DNA from: Mycolicibacterium pyrenivorans
Lineage (GTDB): Bacteria > Actinomycetota > Actinomycetes > Mycobacteriales > Mycobacteriaceae
Assembly (NCBI RefSeq): GCF_025821625.1
Contig: NZ_JACKSH010000181.1
Span: 1 to 47,669 of the forward strand
Direction of reading: 5' to 3'
DNA length: 47,669 bases
The notes beneath the pieces were generated by a model. The model had not been told where the DNA came from, did no database searches, and saw only the letters and a program-made list of their open reading frames with translations. Position 1 is the stretch's first letter. Each line of letters opens with the position of its first letter. Positions 1 to 8,201 of the stretch are shown here, piece by piece. Both the position numbers and the translations under genes were made by a program.

Positions 1-118
1 CCGTCGGCATCGAGATCATCAGGCACACCCCATGATCCCCTACACCCGCCACCGGCCCACCGTCGGCATCGAGATCATCAGGCACACCCCATGATCCCCT
101 ACACCCGCCACCGGCCCA
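1..118. repeat. 59-bp direct tandem duplication
   Basis: Bases 1-59 and 60-118 are identical copies of a 59-bp unit that begins ccgtcggcatcgag and ends ccggccca. More copies may lie to the left of the window. Because 59 is not a multiple of three, the repeat cannot hold one open frame across both copies, so it is probably noncoding or sits in a decayed 3' end. I do not recognise it as a known mycobacterial repeat. Positions 119-152, up to the next stop codon, hold nothing I can name. Confidence 0.85.
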
Positions 119-152
119 GGCACCCCGCCCGGCGTGTTACTGACCCACGCTC

Positions 153-569
153 CTAGCGCGCGGAGGCGTCCGGCTTCATCCGCTCAGCGGAGTTCGCGTC
201 GTCATCGCGGGAGGTGCGGGGGCTACGGGGGTCGATCTTGTCGGCGTGCTCACGGCGGGAATCGAGATCCTCACGGGCGCTGGTGACCGTGTCGCGATGG
301 GAGGCCGCGGTGTTCGCCAGCCTGGCGGCCTCGGCCGCCTTGGCATCTGCCTCAGCCTTGGCCGCATGGGCTTTGGCCTCGGTCTCCTCGAGCATGGCCG
401 CCCGCTTCTCGACGTGCCGGCTTTCCTGATCGACCTCTTCCCGAATGCGGTCGGCTTCCTGCGCGCGGCGCTTGTTGCCGGCTTTCCGCGTGGCAAGGAC
501 CACGAGGCCGATGACCACGACCGCGACGAGAACGGCGACCACGATCCAGACCGCATTGTTGGTGTCCAT
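153..569 (-). CDS. Membrane-anchored coiled-coil protein, hypothetical
   Basis: A 138-residue protein of unknown function. Residues about 5-27 form one strongly hydrophobic N-terminal membrane segment (WIVVAVLVAVVVIGLVVLAT), followed by a basic stop-transfer stretch (RKAGNKRR). The rest, about 35-110, is Ala/Glu/Lys/Arg-rich and looks like a continuous alpha-helical coiled coil; the tail is charged and rich in Asp, Arg and Ser. The topology suggests a single-pass protein with a helical cytoplasmic rod. The start MDTNN is chosen because a good AAGGAG Shine-Dalgarno sequence lies just upstream; a longer upstream reading frame has no such site. Similar small anchored helical proteins are common in actinobacteria, but I cannot assign a role. 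Confidence 0.75.
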   Translation of the reverse strand: MDTNNAVWIVVAVLVAVVVIGLVVLATRKAGNKRRAQEADRIREEVDQESRHVEKRAAMLEETEAKAHAAKAEADAKAAEAARLANTAASHRDTVTSAREDLDSRREHADKIDPRSPRTSRDDDANSAERMKPDASAR

Positions 570-692
570 GCCGGCTCCTTCGCTTCGAGGGCCGTCACGT
601 TGACGGCCCCGTTGATTCGATGGATGCCCGAGCGCTGCGTCGCTTAAACCGGATCCTGGCAAACGCGGGCGGTCGCGCTGCTCATGACCTGA

Positions 693-1088
693 CTACAGCG
701 TGACGGTGATCGGACCGCTCTCCTGGCAGAACCTCTGCGGCGGATTCCCCTTGGACGCGCACCCGCGTCCCGTCGAGGTGTACGTGGTGCCCGGCCGGTA
801 GGGCTGGAAGAAGACCTGGGCGGGCAGGATCCCGGTGTTCTGCGCGCACTGGCCGGGGCCGCTGGCGCCCTGCATCTGGATGCACGCCACCGTCTGGTAC
901 GCCACCGCGCCGTCGCATGCCCCGGGCGAGACGGTCGCTGTCACCACGTCGGTGCCGGACACGTTCACCACGCTGGGCGGGGTCAGCACGTAGTCACAAG
1001 GCGACGGCGTGGGCTGGGCGCCGGCGACAGCCACGGTCGAGCCGAGGACCAGCGTGGTGGCCGCGAGGACGGCGAACGTCCGGAACAT
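693..1088 (-). CDS. Small secreted protein, hypothetical
   Basis: A 131-residue protein with a classical Sec signal peptide: MFRTFAVLAATTLVLGSTVA followed by an Ala-rich cleavage region near residues 22-25 (VAGAQ). The mature part has six cysteines (for example PSPCDY, PGACDG, VACIQ, GQCAQ, GCAS and RFCQE), consistent with disulfides formed outside the cytoplasm. The downstream Met is preferred as the start because it places the signal peptide at the N terminus; an in-frame Met 17 codons upstream would bury it. It is divergent in sequence from anything I can name. It lies 70 bp downstream of the mannosyltransferase gene on the same strand and may be cotranscribed with it. Confidence 0.7.
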   Translation of the reverse strand: MFRTFAVLAATTLVLGSTVAVAGAQPTPSPCDYVLTPPSVVNVSGTDVVTATVSPGACDGAVAYQTVACIQMQGASGPGQCAQNTGILPAQVFFQPYRPGTTYTSTGRGCASKGNPPQRFCQESGPITVTL

Positions 1089-1158
1089 CCCTGGATCGTA
1101 TGCCACACCGGGTGCGCAGCGACCCGCATTGGACGGCAACGGTGCAGCCTGGCGGTCG

Positions 1159-2265
1159 TCAGTTCGCGCCGAGTGCGCGCAGCATACCCGCCGCCGACCT
1201 GGGCCAGCTGAACTGCTCGGCGCGTCGCCGTGCGCTGCGGCGGCGTTGTGCCTCCGGCCGGGACATCACCGAGGCCAGCGCACCGGCGATCGCGTGGGCA
1301 TCGTTGTCGGCGGCGGCGCCGCTGTCGGCGGTGAGGATCTCGGCCAGCGCCGAGGTCCGGGATACGACCGCCGGCGTGCCGCAGGCCAGCGCCTCGAGCG
1401 CGGCCAGTCCGAACGTCTCGTGCGGACCCGGAGTGAGCGCGACGTCGGCGCTGGCCAGGATGCCTGCCACGGTCTCGCGGCATCCGATGTACCCGGTGAA
1501 CTCGACCGGCAGCCCGTCTGCCTGGCGCTGCAACCGCCCGCGCAGCGGCCCCTCGCCCACTACGACGAGTCTGGCGTCTACGCCCGAATCCCGCAGTGCG
1601 GCAACGGTATCGATGCTGCGGTGGGCATGTTTCTCGACGGACAGCCGTCCGCAGTGCACCAGCAGGAGGTCGTCGGGTCCTGCCCAGCGTTCGCGCACGG
1701 CCGTCGACCGCCGCCGGGGGTGGAACTGGTCTAGGTCCACGCCGAGCGGCACCGTCAGCAGGTTCGTCGCGCCGATTCGGTCGAACTCCTCGCGGGCGAA
1801 CGCGGTGGTGCACACCACGGCGTCGTACTCGGTTGCGGTGCGCCGGTTCGCGGCGTCGGCGACCGTCCGTGCCAGCGGTGCCGGGAGAACCTGTCCGACA
1901 AGCCGATCGAGCCGTTGGTGCGAGATCATCACGGTCGAGACGCCGTGCAAGCGGCCCCAACCGCCCAGTGAGCGCAGCGTCAGCCTGTCCGAGACCTCGA
2001 GCGCGTCGGGGCGTAGCCGCTCCAGCAGTGCGGTGACCGGACCCGGTAGCACGGCCCGGTAGCCCCCGGTGAGAGGGATCAGCCTGGCGGGCAGGGAAAT
2101 CCGGACCACACCGGACGGCAGCGTGGTCGTCTGGGCGCGCTGCCCGGGCACGACGAGGAAGACCGTGTGCCCGGCCGCGCAGTACTCGGCGCCGAGTCGA
2201 TCGATCGCGGTGCGCAGGCCTCCCGACCTGGGTCCGTAGAAGTTCGCCACCTGCACCACCCGCAT
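1159..2265 (-). CDS. mgtA: GDP-mannose-dependent alpha-mannosyltransferase (GT4), MgtA-like
   Basis: A 368-residue GT-B fold glycosyltransferase of family GT4. The N terminus VVQVANFYGPRSGGLRTA, the LEVSDRLTLRSLG segment and VCTTAFAREEFDRIGATN closely match my memory of M. tuberculosis Rv0557 (MgtA, formerly PimB), which adds mannose from GDP-mannose to glucuronosyl diacylglycerol and takes part in lipomannan-type glycolipid synthesis at the cytoplasmic membrane. The C-terminal donor-binding half carries the typical GPHETFGLAALEALACGTPAVV region, with the E-x7-E motif of GT4 enzymes. In M. tuberculosis mgtA sits beside menaquinone genes; here its neighbours are a secreted protein and a lipoprotein hydrolase, so it could be a paralogue rather than the orthologue. 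The family is certain; the exact acceptor is inferred. Confidence 0.8.
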   Translation of the reverse strand: MRVVQVANFYGPRSGGLRTAIDRLGAEYCAAGHTVFLVVPGQRAQTTTLPSGVVRISLPARLIPLTGGYRAVLPGPVTALLERLRPDALEVSDRLTLRSLGGWGRLHGVSTVMISHQRLDRLVGQVLPAPLARTVADAANRRTATEYDAVVCTTAFAREEFDRIGATNLLTVPLGVDLDQFHPRRRSTAVRERWAGPDDLLLVHCGRLSVEKHAHRSIDTVAALRDSGVDARLVVVGEGPLRGRLQRQADGLPVEFTGYIGCRETVAGILASADVALTPGPHETFGLAALEALACGTPAVVSRTSALAEILTADSGAAADNDAHAIAGALASVMSRPEAQRRRSARRRAEQFSWPRSAAGMLRALGAN

Positions 2266-2349
2266 TGCTGCATCAGAACCCGAGAGCGTGTGCGGGACGC
2301 AACGCCGGGTCGGCCAGTCGCCGAACAGCAGGTTGCCTGTGGGTGCGCG

Positions 2350-3264
2350 TCACCCGACGTGGGTGCTCAGCCACTCCTGCATTCTGCGCCACGCATCCGC
2401 GGCGGCGGCGGGGTCGTACCGGTCACCGGTGTCGTTGAAGAACGCATGGTTGGCGCCGGGCTCGGTCACGAGCTCATGCACCAGGCCGGCGTCCGAGAGC
2501 GCTGCCGCGGCTGCGGGCTCGGTGGCGTTGACCCGTTGGTCGAGTTCGCCGTAGAACGCGAGCACGGCGACATCGTCGGAGCGGGAGAAGTCGGGATCGT
2601 CGGGCGTGGGGCCGTAGAACGGGAAGGCCGCGGCCAATTCGGGCGCCCCGCTCGCGAGCAGTCGCCACACCAGCCCGCCGCCCATGCAGAACCCGACCGC
2701 CGCGACCGCGCCGGGGGTTCGGCGTTGCACCTCGGCGATGCCCGACTTCAGGTCGGCGACCATGTCCTGCGGGGCGAGATCGCCCAGCGCCGCCGTCGCC
2801 TCGGCCGGGTCGGCGAAGGTCGCGGTGCCGCCCCGGGCCGAGAGCAGGTCGATCGCGAGGCTCGAGTAGCCGGCGCCGGCGAGCCTGCCCGCCACCGACC
2901 GGACCCAGTCGTTGAGTCCTTTGTTCTCGTGGATCACCAGGATCCCGCCCCGAGGTTCGGGTGCTTGCGCCCAAGCGCCCTGCAGTTCACCGCGCGGCCC
3001 GTCCCAGGTCACCGGCGTGGTGGGCAGCGCGGCCTCCATGCCGGGCGGCGGGGCGCCGGTCGTCGGCGAGCCCGACGTCGCCGACGAGGTCGCGGTCGCG
3101 TCGTTGCTCTGCTGGTTCTGGCCGCAGGCGGCGATCAGCGCCGTCGCGGCGGCGCCCCCGACCCCGAGCAGCGCCAGCCGGCGCAACGCCTCCCGGCGCG
3201 ACAGCAGACCGTCGACGTGATCGGTGGCGATTTCCTCGGCGATGTAGCGCTGCAGCGGGGTCAC
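2350..3264 (-). CDS. Dienelactone hydrolase family lipoprotein
   Basis: A 304-residue alpha/beta hydrolase. The N terminus has a twin-arginine-like region (SRREALRRLALLG, about residues 22-34), an Ala-rich hydrophobic stretch, and a lipobox ALIAAC with Cys47 as the likely lipidated residue. It is therefore predicted to be exported (possibly by Tat) and anchored outside the membrane. The hydrolase domain (about 85-300) carries the family's nucleophile Cys193 in GFCMGG, Glu113 in HENKG, Asp242 in GELDQ and His273 in GANHAFF, which together form the Cys-Asp-His triad with the activating Glu of dienelactone hydrolases. The natural substrate is unknown; many homologues are not chlorocatechol enzymes. 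A low-complexity Ser/Thr/Pro linker separates the anchor from the enzyme. Confidence 0.85.
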   Translation of the reverse strand: MTPLQRYIAEEIATDHVDGLLSRREALRRLALLGVGGAAATALIAACGQNQQSNDATATSSATSGSPTTGAPPPGMEAALPTTPVTWDGPRGELQGAWAQAPEPRGGILVIHENKGLNDWVRSVAGRLAGAGYSSLAIDLLSARGGTATFADPAEATAALGDLAPQDMVADLKSGIAEVQRRTPGAVAAVGFCMGGGLVWRLLASGAPELAAAFPFYGPTPDDPDFSRSDDVAVLAFYGELDQRVNATEPAAAAALSDAGLVHELVTEPGANHAFFNDTGDRYDPAAAADAWRRMQEWLSTHVG

Positions 3265-3309
3265 CTCCCCGATTATGCGCCCATTGCGTCGCCGCAGTTC
3301 AGAACGTCA

Positions 3310-3355
3310 GTAGACACTCGAGAAAATCTGTTCACAGATTTCGTTGACACCCGAG
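3310..3355 (+). promoter_or_regulatory. Probable operator: palindrome flanked by direct repeats
   Basis: An inverted repeat AAATCTG (3324-3330) and CAGATTT (3335-3341) with a 4-bp spacer lies 30 bp upstream of the amidohydrolase start. It is flanked by a direct repeat, gtagacactcgag (3310-3322) and gttgacacccgag (3343-3355), matching at 11 of 13 positions, 33 bp apart. The second copy includes TTGACA, which could also be a -35 element. The arrangement suggests repressor or activator binding at the promoter of the amidohydrolase-SnoaL operon. The regulator is not obvious in the neighbourhood. Confidence 0.5.
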
Positions 3356-3371
3356 GGGGACGCGCTGTTCG

Positions 3372-5183
3372 ATGAGCGGTGTGAGCACGGCTGCGACATA
3401 CGAAACGATCATCCGCAACGGACGCTGGTTCGACGGGACCGGCGCGCCCTCGGCAGTGCGCACCCTCGGCATCCGCGACGGCCACATCGCCGCCATCACC
3501 GCAGGCGACCTCGACGAGACGGGTTGCCCACAGGTGATCGACGCCGCAGGCAAGTGGGTGCTGCCCGGCATGCTCGACATCCACACCCACTACGACGTCG
3601 AGGTGCTCGGTGGACCTTCGCTGTCGGAGTCGCTGCGGCACGGCGTGACCACCGTGCTGCTCGGATCCTGCTCGTTGTCGACCGTGTACGTCGACGGTCA
3701 GGACGCCGGAGACATCTTCGGCCGCGTCGAAGCGATCCCCCGCGAGCACGTCATCGACGCCGTGAACCAGGCCAAGACCTGGGCCAACGGCGAGCAGTAC
3801 ATCGCCGCACTGGAATCGCGCCCCCTCGGTCCGAACGTCGCGGCGTTCCTCGGCCACTCCGACATGCGTGCCGCGACGATGGGTCTGGACCGCGCGACCC
3901 GGCGCGACGTGCGCCCGACAAGAAGCGAACAGGCGCAGATGGAGCGCATGCTCACCGAGGCGCTGCGCGCCGGATTCGTGGGAATGTCCTCGCAGCAGCT
4001 ACTTTTCGACAAACTCGACGGGGCGGTATGCCGCTCACGCACCCTTCCGTCGACCTACGCCAAGCCGCGCGAGCTGCGCCGGCTGAAGTCGCTGTTGCGC
4101 CGCTCCGGGCGGGTCCTGCAGTCCGGGCCCGACATCCAGAACCCGCTCAACCTCGGTTCCCAGCTCGCTCAATCGCTCGGCATCGTCCGTAATCCGCTGA
4201 AGACCAGCCTGCTGTCAGCCGCCGACGTCAAATCCAACCCGATCGCGGTCAAGACGCTGGGCCCGATGGCGCGGTTCATCAACCGGATGGGCGGGAACTT
4301 CCGCTGGCAGCATCTGCCGGTCCCGTTCGAGGTCTACGCCGACGGTATCGACCTCGTCATCTTCGAGGAGTTCGGTGCGGGTGCGGCGGCGCTGCATCTC
4401 CAGGACGAGGTCGACCGCAACGAGATGCTGCGGGATGAGTCCTACCGCAGGCAGTTCCGCAAGGAGTACGAGAGCAAGTTCGGTCTGCGGGTGTGGCACC
4501 GCGACTTCTTCGACGCCGAGATCGTCGAGTGCCCCGACGCGTCGGTGATCGGGAAGTCCTTCGGTGAGGTGGGCCGCGACCGGGGCGGCGTGCACCCGGT
4601 CGACGCGTTCCTCGACCTGATCCTGGAGCACGGCAAGGCGATGCGATGGCGAACGACCATCTCCAACCACCGCCCCGAGGTGCTCAAGAAGCTCGCCCGC
4701 GACCCCGCCATCCAGATGGGCTTCTCGGATGCCGGCGCCCATCTGCGCAACATGGCGTTCTACAACATGGGGCTGCGACTGCTGCGTCATGTTCGCGACG
4801 CCGAGCGCGCCGGTCACCCGTTCATGACCGTCGAGCACGCCGTGCACCGGCTCACCGGTGAACTGGCCGACTGGTATCGCATCGACGCCGGCCATCTCCG
4901 GGTGGGCGACCGTGCCGACATCGTCATCGTCGACCCCGAGCATCTGGATTCGGCGCTGGACGACTACGCCGAGGAACCGGTCGACCAGTATGGCGGGCTG
5001 TCACGGATGGTGAATCGCAACGACGACACCGTCACCGCGGTGTTCGTCTGTGGCAGAGTGGTTTTCGTCAACGGCGAGGCAACTCCGCTCGTCGGCAGGC
5101 AGCGCACCGGGCGGTTCCTGCGCGCCGCCCACAAGGCGCCCGCGGTGGTCGCACCGGAAGGGGCGTTGGCAAGTGTCGGTTGA
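3372..5183 (+). CDS. N-acyl-D-amino-acid deacylase-like amidohydrolase
   Basis: A 603-residue metal-dependent amidohydrolase of the D-aminoacylase/dihydroorotase-like group. The N-terminal beta-sandwich half ends in the metal-binding DIHTHYD motif (His71, His73). Cys100 in LLGSCSLS occupies the position where D-aminoacylases have a metal-bridging Cys. GHSDMR (about 160) and MGFSDAGAHL (about 450), with its Asp, complete the expected active-site set, and the C-terminal RVGDRADIVIVDPE segment closes the sandwich domain. The true substrate is unknown; N-acyl amino acids or cyclic amides are plausible. The next gene overlaps by 11 bp, so the two are probably translated together. A GTG nine bases downstream of the chosen ATG is an alternative start. 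Confidence 0.85.
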   Translation: MSGVSTAATYETIIRNGRWFDGTGAPSAVRTLGIRDGHIAAITAGDLDETGCPQVIDAAGKWVLPGMLDIHTHYDVEVLGGPSLSESLRHGVTTVLLGSCSLSTVYVDGQDAGDIFGRVEAIPREHVIDAVNQAKTWANGEQYIAALESRPLGPNVAAFLGHSDMRAATMGLDRATRRDVRPTRSEQAQMERMLTEALRAGFVGMSSQQLLFDKLDGAVCRSRTLPSTYAKPRELRRLKSLLRRSGRVLQSGPDIQNPLNLGSQLAQSLGIVRNPLKTSLLSAADVKSNPIAVKTLGPMARFINRMGGNFRWQHLPVPFEVYADGIDLVIFEEFGAGAAALHLQDEVDRNEMLRDESYRRQFRKEYESKFGLRVWHRDFFDAEIVECPDASVIGKSFGEVGRDRGGVHPVDAFLDLILEHGKAMRWRTTISNHRPEVLKKLARDPAIQMGFSDAGAHLRNMAFYNMGLRLLRHVRDAERAGHPFMTVEHAVHRLTGELADWYRIDAGHLRVGDRADIVIVDPEHLDSALDDYAEEPVDQYGGLSRMVNRNDDTVTAVFVCGRVVFVNGEATPLVGRQRTGRFLRAAHKAPAVVAPEGALASVG

Positions 5184-5646
5184 CGAGGTCCGGGACGGGA
5201 AGTCCACGGTCGAGGCAACGGTCCACGGGATGTGGGAGACGTTGTCGGCGCGCGACTGGGACGGCCTGAAGACCTATCTGTCGCAGGACTGCATCTATCT
5301 GGACATGCCTGTGGGCCCCGCCGCGGCCGCACGCGGACCCGAGGACATCGTCAAACGGCTGAAGATCGGGTTGGAGCCGCTGGCCTCCTACCAGAACTTC
5401 ACCGGTCTCATGGTCAGCAACGGTAGCGATGTCATGTACGAGCACCGTGAGGAATGGCATTGGGCCACAGGCGAAGTCGCGGTACTGCAGTTCGTCACCG
5501 TGCACCGCGTCGAGGACGGCAGGATCTCCCTGTGGAAGGACTACTGGGATATGCGGGCGCTGGCCGACAACGCGCCGCCGACGTGGCTCGCGGACTTCGC
5601 GAACGCGGACATGTCGTGGGTGTTCGATGCGACCGACCTGGTGTGA
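5173..5646 (+). CDS. SnoaL-like / NTF2-fold protein
   Basis: A 157-residue protein of the NTF2-like (SnoaL, limonene-epoxide hydrolase-like) fold. It shows the typical pattern of an N-terminal helix (STVEATVHGMWETLSARDWDGL), the YLSQDCIYLDMP strand with an Asp, an RGPEDIVKRLKIGLEPL helix, and the C-terminal strands VLQFVTVHRVEDGRISLWKDYWDM, a signature of this fold. The start is a GTG at 5173, which overlaps the end of the amidohydrolase gene by 11 bp; a longer in-frame start at 5050 would lie far inside that gene and encodes non-homologous sequence. The tight overlap suggests the two proteins act on the same substrate, with this one as a small hydrolase, isomerase or binding partner. Confidence 0.8.
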   Translation: MSVDEVRDGKSTVEATVHGMWETLSARDWDGLKTYLSQDCIYLDMPVGPAAAARGPEDIVKRLKIGLEPLASYQNFTGLMVSNGSDVMYEHREEWHWATGEVAVLQFVTVHRVEDGRISLWKDYWDMRALADNAPPTWLADFANADMSWVFDATDLV

Positions 5647-5661
5647 AGGGTAAGTGAAGAT

Positions 5662-5692
5662 CACCCGGCCCGGAAGGCTGATCCGCCGGGTG
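5662..5692. terminator. Possible bidirectional terminator hairpin
   Basis: CACCCGGC (5662-5669) and GCCGGGTG (5685-5692) form a perfect 8-bp stem with a 15-nt loop. It lies in the 48-bp gap between two convergent genes, where a shared terminator is expected. There is no T-tract, as is usual in mycobacteria, and the long loop makes it weak. Confidence 0.4.
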
Positions 5693-5694
5693 CG

Positions 5695-6804
5695 CTATCC
5701 CCCGAGTTCGTAGACGCGCCCGGCATTTTCGTGCGCGATCAGATCGACGACCCGGACCGCGTCGGCCTGGCTCCACTCGTCGGCGTCGATGAACCGCTGC
5801 AGTGTGGCGGCGATGCCGGTGCGCCAGAGGTTCGCGCCGAGGTAATGAAGTTCGGCGGGCCCGAAACCGTCCGACGAGTACAGGATCTTGCGGAACGGGG
5901 CCATTTCGAGCAACCGTGCGATGAACGCGGCCGAGCGCGCGCCGAGGTAGTTGATGGCCAAGCCGCCGTCGAGGTGGACGTTGTTGAACGCCTGCGCCAG
6001 GTAGCCGGCCTCGCGCTCGTACGGATAGCAGTGCAGCAGCACCACCGGGATGTCCCCGCTGACCCGCAGAAAGTCCAGCAGGTGAACGGGATTGGCGGCG
6101 TGCAGGTCGCAGTCGCGGTCGCCGAACCCGACATGGAACTGCAGTGGCTTGCCCAGCCGGATCGCTCGGTGCAGGCCGAAGCGCAGCAGCACCCGATCGG
6201 TCAGGCGGGTTCCGCCCTCGTCCCGCCAGCGGGTGGCCGCCGCGGCGACCTCGGCGGGAGAGGGCTCAGAAAGGTCGCCGAGGAAGCCCCCGCGGTAGGC
6301 CAGCACGGACTTGGTCGCCACGGCGTTGCGGGTCCGCCGCCACAGGATGTCGTCGAACGCCGAGGCGTAGTCCCCCGGCGCGGCCGCGGCCTGCTCGGCG
6401 ACCGACTCCAGCCGCACCACCTCGCGCACCTCGCCGACCGCGAGTCGCGCCATGTCGTCGAGATCGGCCACCCCACCGGCGAATCCGGTGTCGACCAGCC
6501 ATTCGGAGACGTGCGCCGCGGACAGGAACAACCTGGCCAGCTCGGGCTCGGGCACCTCGCACCGGCGTCGCCAGTACTCGTCGGCATCGGCGTGGCGGGG
6601 TAAACCCAGAAGCGGGGCGCAGTGCGCCCGCACCGCGAACCCGAGTTGGGTGTCGAAGGCCGAGTCGAACGCGGCCAGTGGCTCGGTGTTGGCCTCGTTG
6701 AGCGCGTTCTCCAGCCCGGGACGGTCACCGGGAGTGAGCCAGCAGCCGTGCACATGGTGGTCGACCAACGGCACGGCCGCGGCGTGCTCGCGCAGCGCCG
6801 TCAC
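5695..6804 (-). CDS. FluG-type amidohydrolase (Rv1879-like), partner of GlnA3
   Basis: A 369-residue amidohydrolase_2-type TIM barrel. It starts with VPLVDHHVHG (His17, His19 as the HxH metal pair), has a second metal region near LQFHVGFGD, a VVLLHCYPYEREAGYLA segment and the C-terminal LYSSDGFGPAELHYLG Asp motif. In fungal and some bacterial FluG proteins, a domain like this is fused to a glutamine-synthetase domain. Here the two are separate genes: its GTG start follows directly after the stop codon of glnA3, which implies translational coupling. M. tuberculosis has the same pair (Rv1878-Rv1879 by memory). A likely role is hydrolysis of the gamma-glutamyl or related amide made by GlnA3, but this is inference. 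Confidence 0.82.
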   Translation of the reverse strand: MTALREHAAAVPLVDHHVHGCWLTPGDRPGLENALNEANTEPLAAFDSAFDTQLGFAVRAHCAPLLGLPRHADADEYWRRRCEVPEPELARLFLSAAHVSEWLVDTGFAGGVADLDDMARLAVGEVREVVRLESVAEQAAAAPGDYASAFDDILWRRTRNAVATKSVLAYRGGFLGDLSEPSPAEVAAAATRWRDEGGTRLTDRVLLRFGLHRAIRLGKPLQFHVGFGDRDCDLHAANPVHLLDFLRVSGDIPVVLLHCYPYEREAGYLAQAFNNVHLDGGLAINYLGARSAAFIARLLEMAPFRKILYSSDGFGPAELHYLGANLWRTGIAATLQRFIDADEWSQADAVRVVDLIAHENAGRVYELGG

Positions 6805-8157
6805 TCACACGCTCCAGGCCAGCCGGAACTTCTCGGCGAGCTGATCGGCGTCCAGGTCGGCGAAGTTGTCGTGCTCGTAGCGCCGGACCGCGACGACCGC
6901 GTCGACCACCTCGTCGCCGAGAACAGCACGCAGCAGCGGGGATCCGTCGAGCGCATCGATCGCCTCGGACTGATCCGGTGTGAGCAGGCCGATGCCCGCC
7001 TCGTCGCGCTCGGTCTCGCTCAGCGAGGAGGGGTCGACGGTGACCTGGCCGGGCACCGCCAGCCCCCGGTCGATGCCGTCGAGCGCCAGACCGAGGATCG
7101 CGGCCGACGCGAGGTAGGGATTCGCCGACGGATCGATCACCTTCACCTCGACGTTGCCGCCGCGTGGGTTGGCCGGCCCTGCGGGCAGGAACCGCACCGA
7201 TGCCTCCCGGTTCTCGGTGCCCCAGCAGGTGTAGGCACCCGACCAGGAACCTGGTTGCATCCGCAGTCCCGACAGGATCGAGCCGCACAGCACCCCCTGA
7301 GCCTGTTCGAGACCGGCGAGCACTCCGGCGACCGCGGCCGCGCCCTCAGCCGTCATCCCGCCGGGCTCCTCGCCACCCGAGAACAGCGGCGTCTGCCCCC
7401 GCGTGAGCGAAAAATGCTGGTGTGCACCGGATCCGACGCTTCCTGCGAATGGCACCGGCGACAGGCTCGCCCGCATGCCGTAGCGCCGGGCCACCCGACC
7501 GACGATGATGCGCATCATGATCAGCTGGTCGGCCGCCGCGACGGGTTGCAGCGGGGCCAGCGAGATCTCGAACTGATTGGCGCCGTACTCGGGATGAAGT
7601 TGTTCGATCGCCACCCCCGAGGCGTTGGCGGCGTCGGTGACATCCCGGACGAATCCCTCGAACTCGAGGACCCCCGCGAGGCCGTACTGTGCCCACAGAT
7701 GCGAGGGCAGCCGCTCACCGCAGGGACCCACGAGCACGAACTCCATCTCGTGGCCGATCTGGGCCTCGATGCCCGCGTCGGACAACTTCGCCTGAACCCG
7801 GCTCAGCGCCCCGCGGCTGCAGTGCAGGGCCGGTGACCCGTCCTGGTGATGGAAAGAGCCTGGGGCCCAGGCCAATCCGTCACCGAGGATGCGTAAGGCG
7901 CCCAGGTCGATACGGATTCGTTGATCCCCCACGACCCCGGTGGACTCACCGAACACGATGCCCGCCTGGTCGATGGCGAACACATGCCACACCGGGCTGG
8001 CGCCCAGCCCCGGATCGGCGAACGCTCCCATCCGCCGAAGCGGCACGGTTTTGGCATGCGTGAGTCCCGCAGGGTTGACGACCGTGCCGATCAGGGTGGC
8101 GACGCCGTCGGCCTCGAGCTGGGCGACGGCTGCGGCAGCGAGGGGTTTGGCGGCCAT
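6805..8157 (-). CDS. glnA3: Glutamine synthetase-like enzyme GlnA3
   Basis: A 450-residue protein of the glutamine synthetase superfamily, the same length as Rv1878 (GlnA3) as I recall. The beta-Grasp N-terminal domain covers about residues 1-110. The catalytic domain includes the metal-binding glutamates in GHEMEFVLVG and EQLHPEYGANQFEISLAPLQP, the ATP/glutamate region GSGAHQHFSL, and the RFLPAGPANPRGGNVEVKVIDPSANPY motif. Relatives of this divergent branch are not housekeeping glutamine synthetases; work on actinobacterial GlnA3 supports gamma-glutamylpolyamine synthesis. The start is supported by an AGGGA motif about 10 bases upstream. The adjoining FluG-type amidohydrolase probably shares its pathway. 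Confidence 0.87.
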   Translation of the reverse strand: MAAKPLAAAAVAQLEADGVATLIGTVVNPAGLTHAKTVPLRRMGAFADPGLGASPVWHVFAIDQAGIVFGESTGVVGDQRIRIDLGALRILGDGLAWAPGSFHHQDGSPALHCSRGALSRVQAKLSDAGIEAQIGHEMEFVLVGPCGERLPSHLWAQYGLAGVLEFEGFVRDVTDAANASGVAIEQLHPEYGANQFEISLAPLQPVAAADQLIMMRIIVGRVARRYGMRASLSPVPFAGSVGSGAHQHFSLTRGQTPLFSGGEEPGGMTAEGAAAVAGVLAGLEQAQGVLCGSILSGLRMQPGSWSGAYTCWGTENREASVRFLPAGPANPRGGNVEVKVIDPSANPYLASAAILGLALDGIDRGLAVPGQVTVDPSSLSETERDEAGIGLLTPDQSEAIDALDGSPLLRAVLGDEVVDAVVAVRRYEHDNFADLDADQLAEKFRLAWSV

Positions 8158-8201
8158 GTCAGCAATCCCTACCAGTCACAGTGCCGCCGCGCCAGGTGAA
8201 T

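Noticed and set aside
3371..3381. Later GTG as start for the D-aminoacylase-like gene
   Set aside because: ATG at 3372 is equally placed and cannot be excluded; I kept the longer one and noted the other.
5050..5172. Longer upstream start for the SnoaL-like gene
   Set aside because: It would overlap the amidohydrolase by 134 bp and add an Arg/Pro-rich stretch unrelated to the fold.
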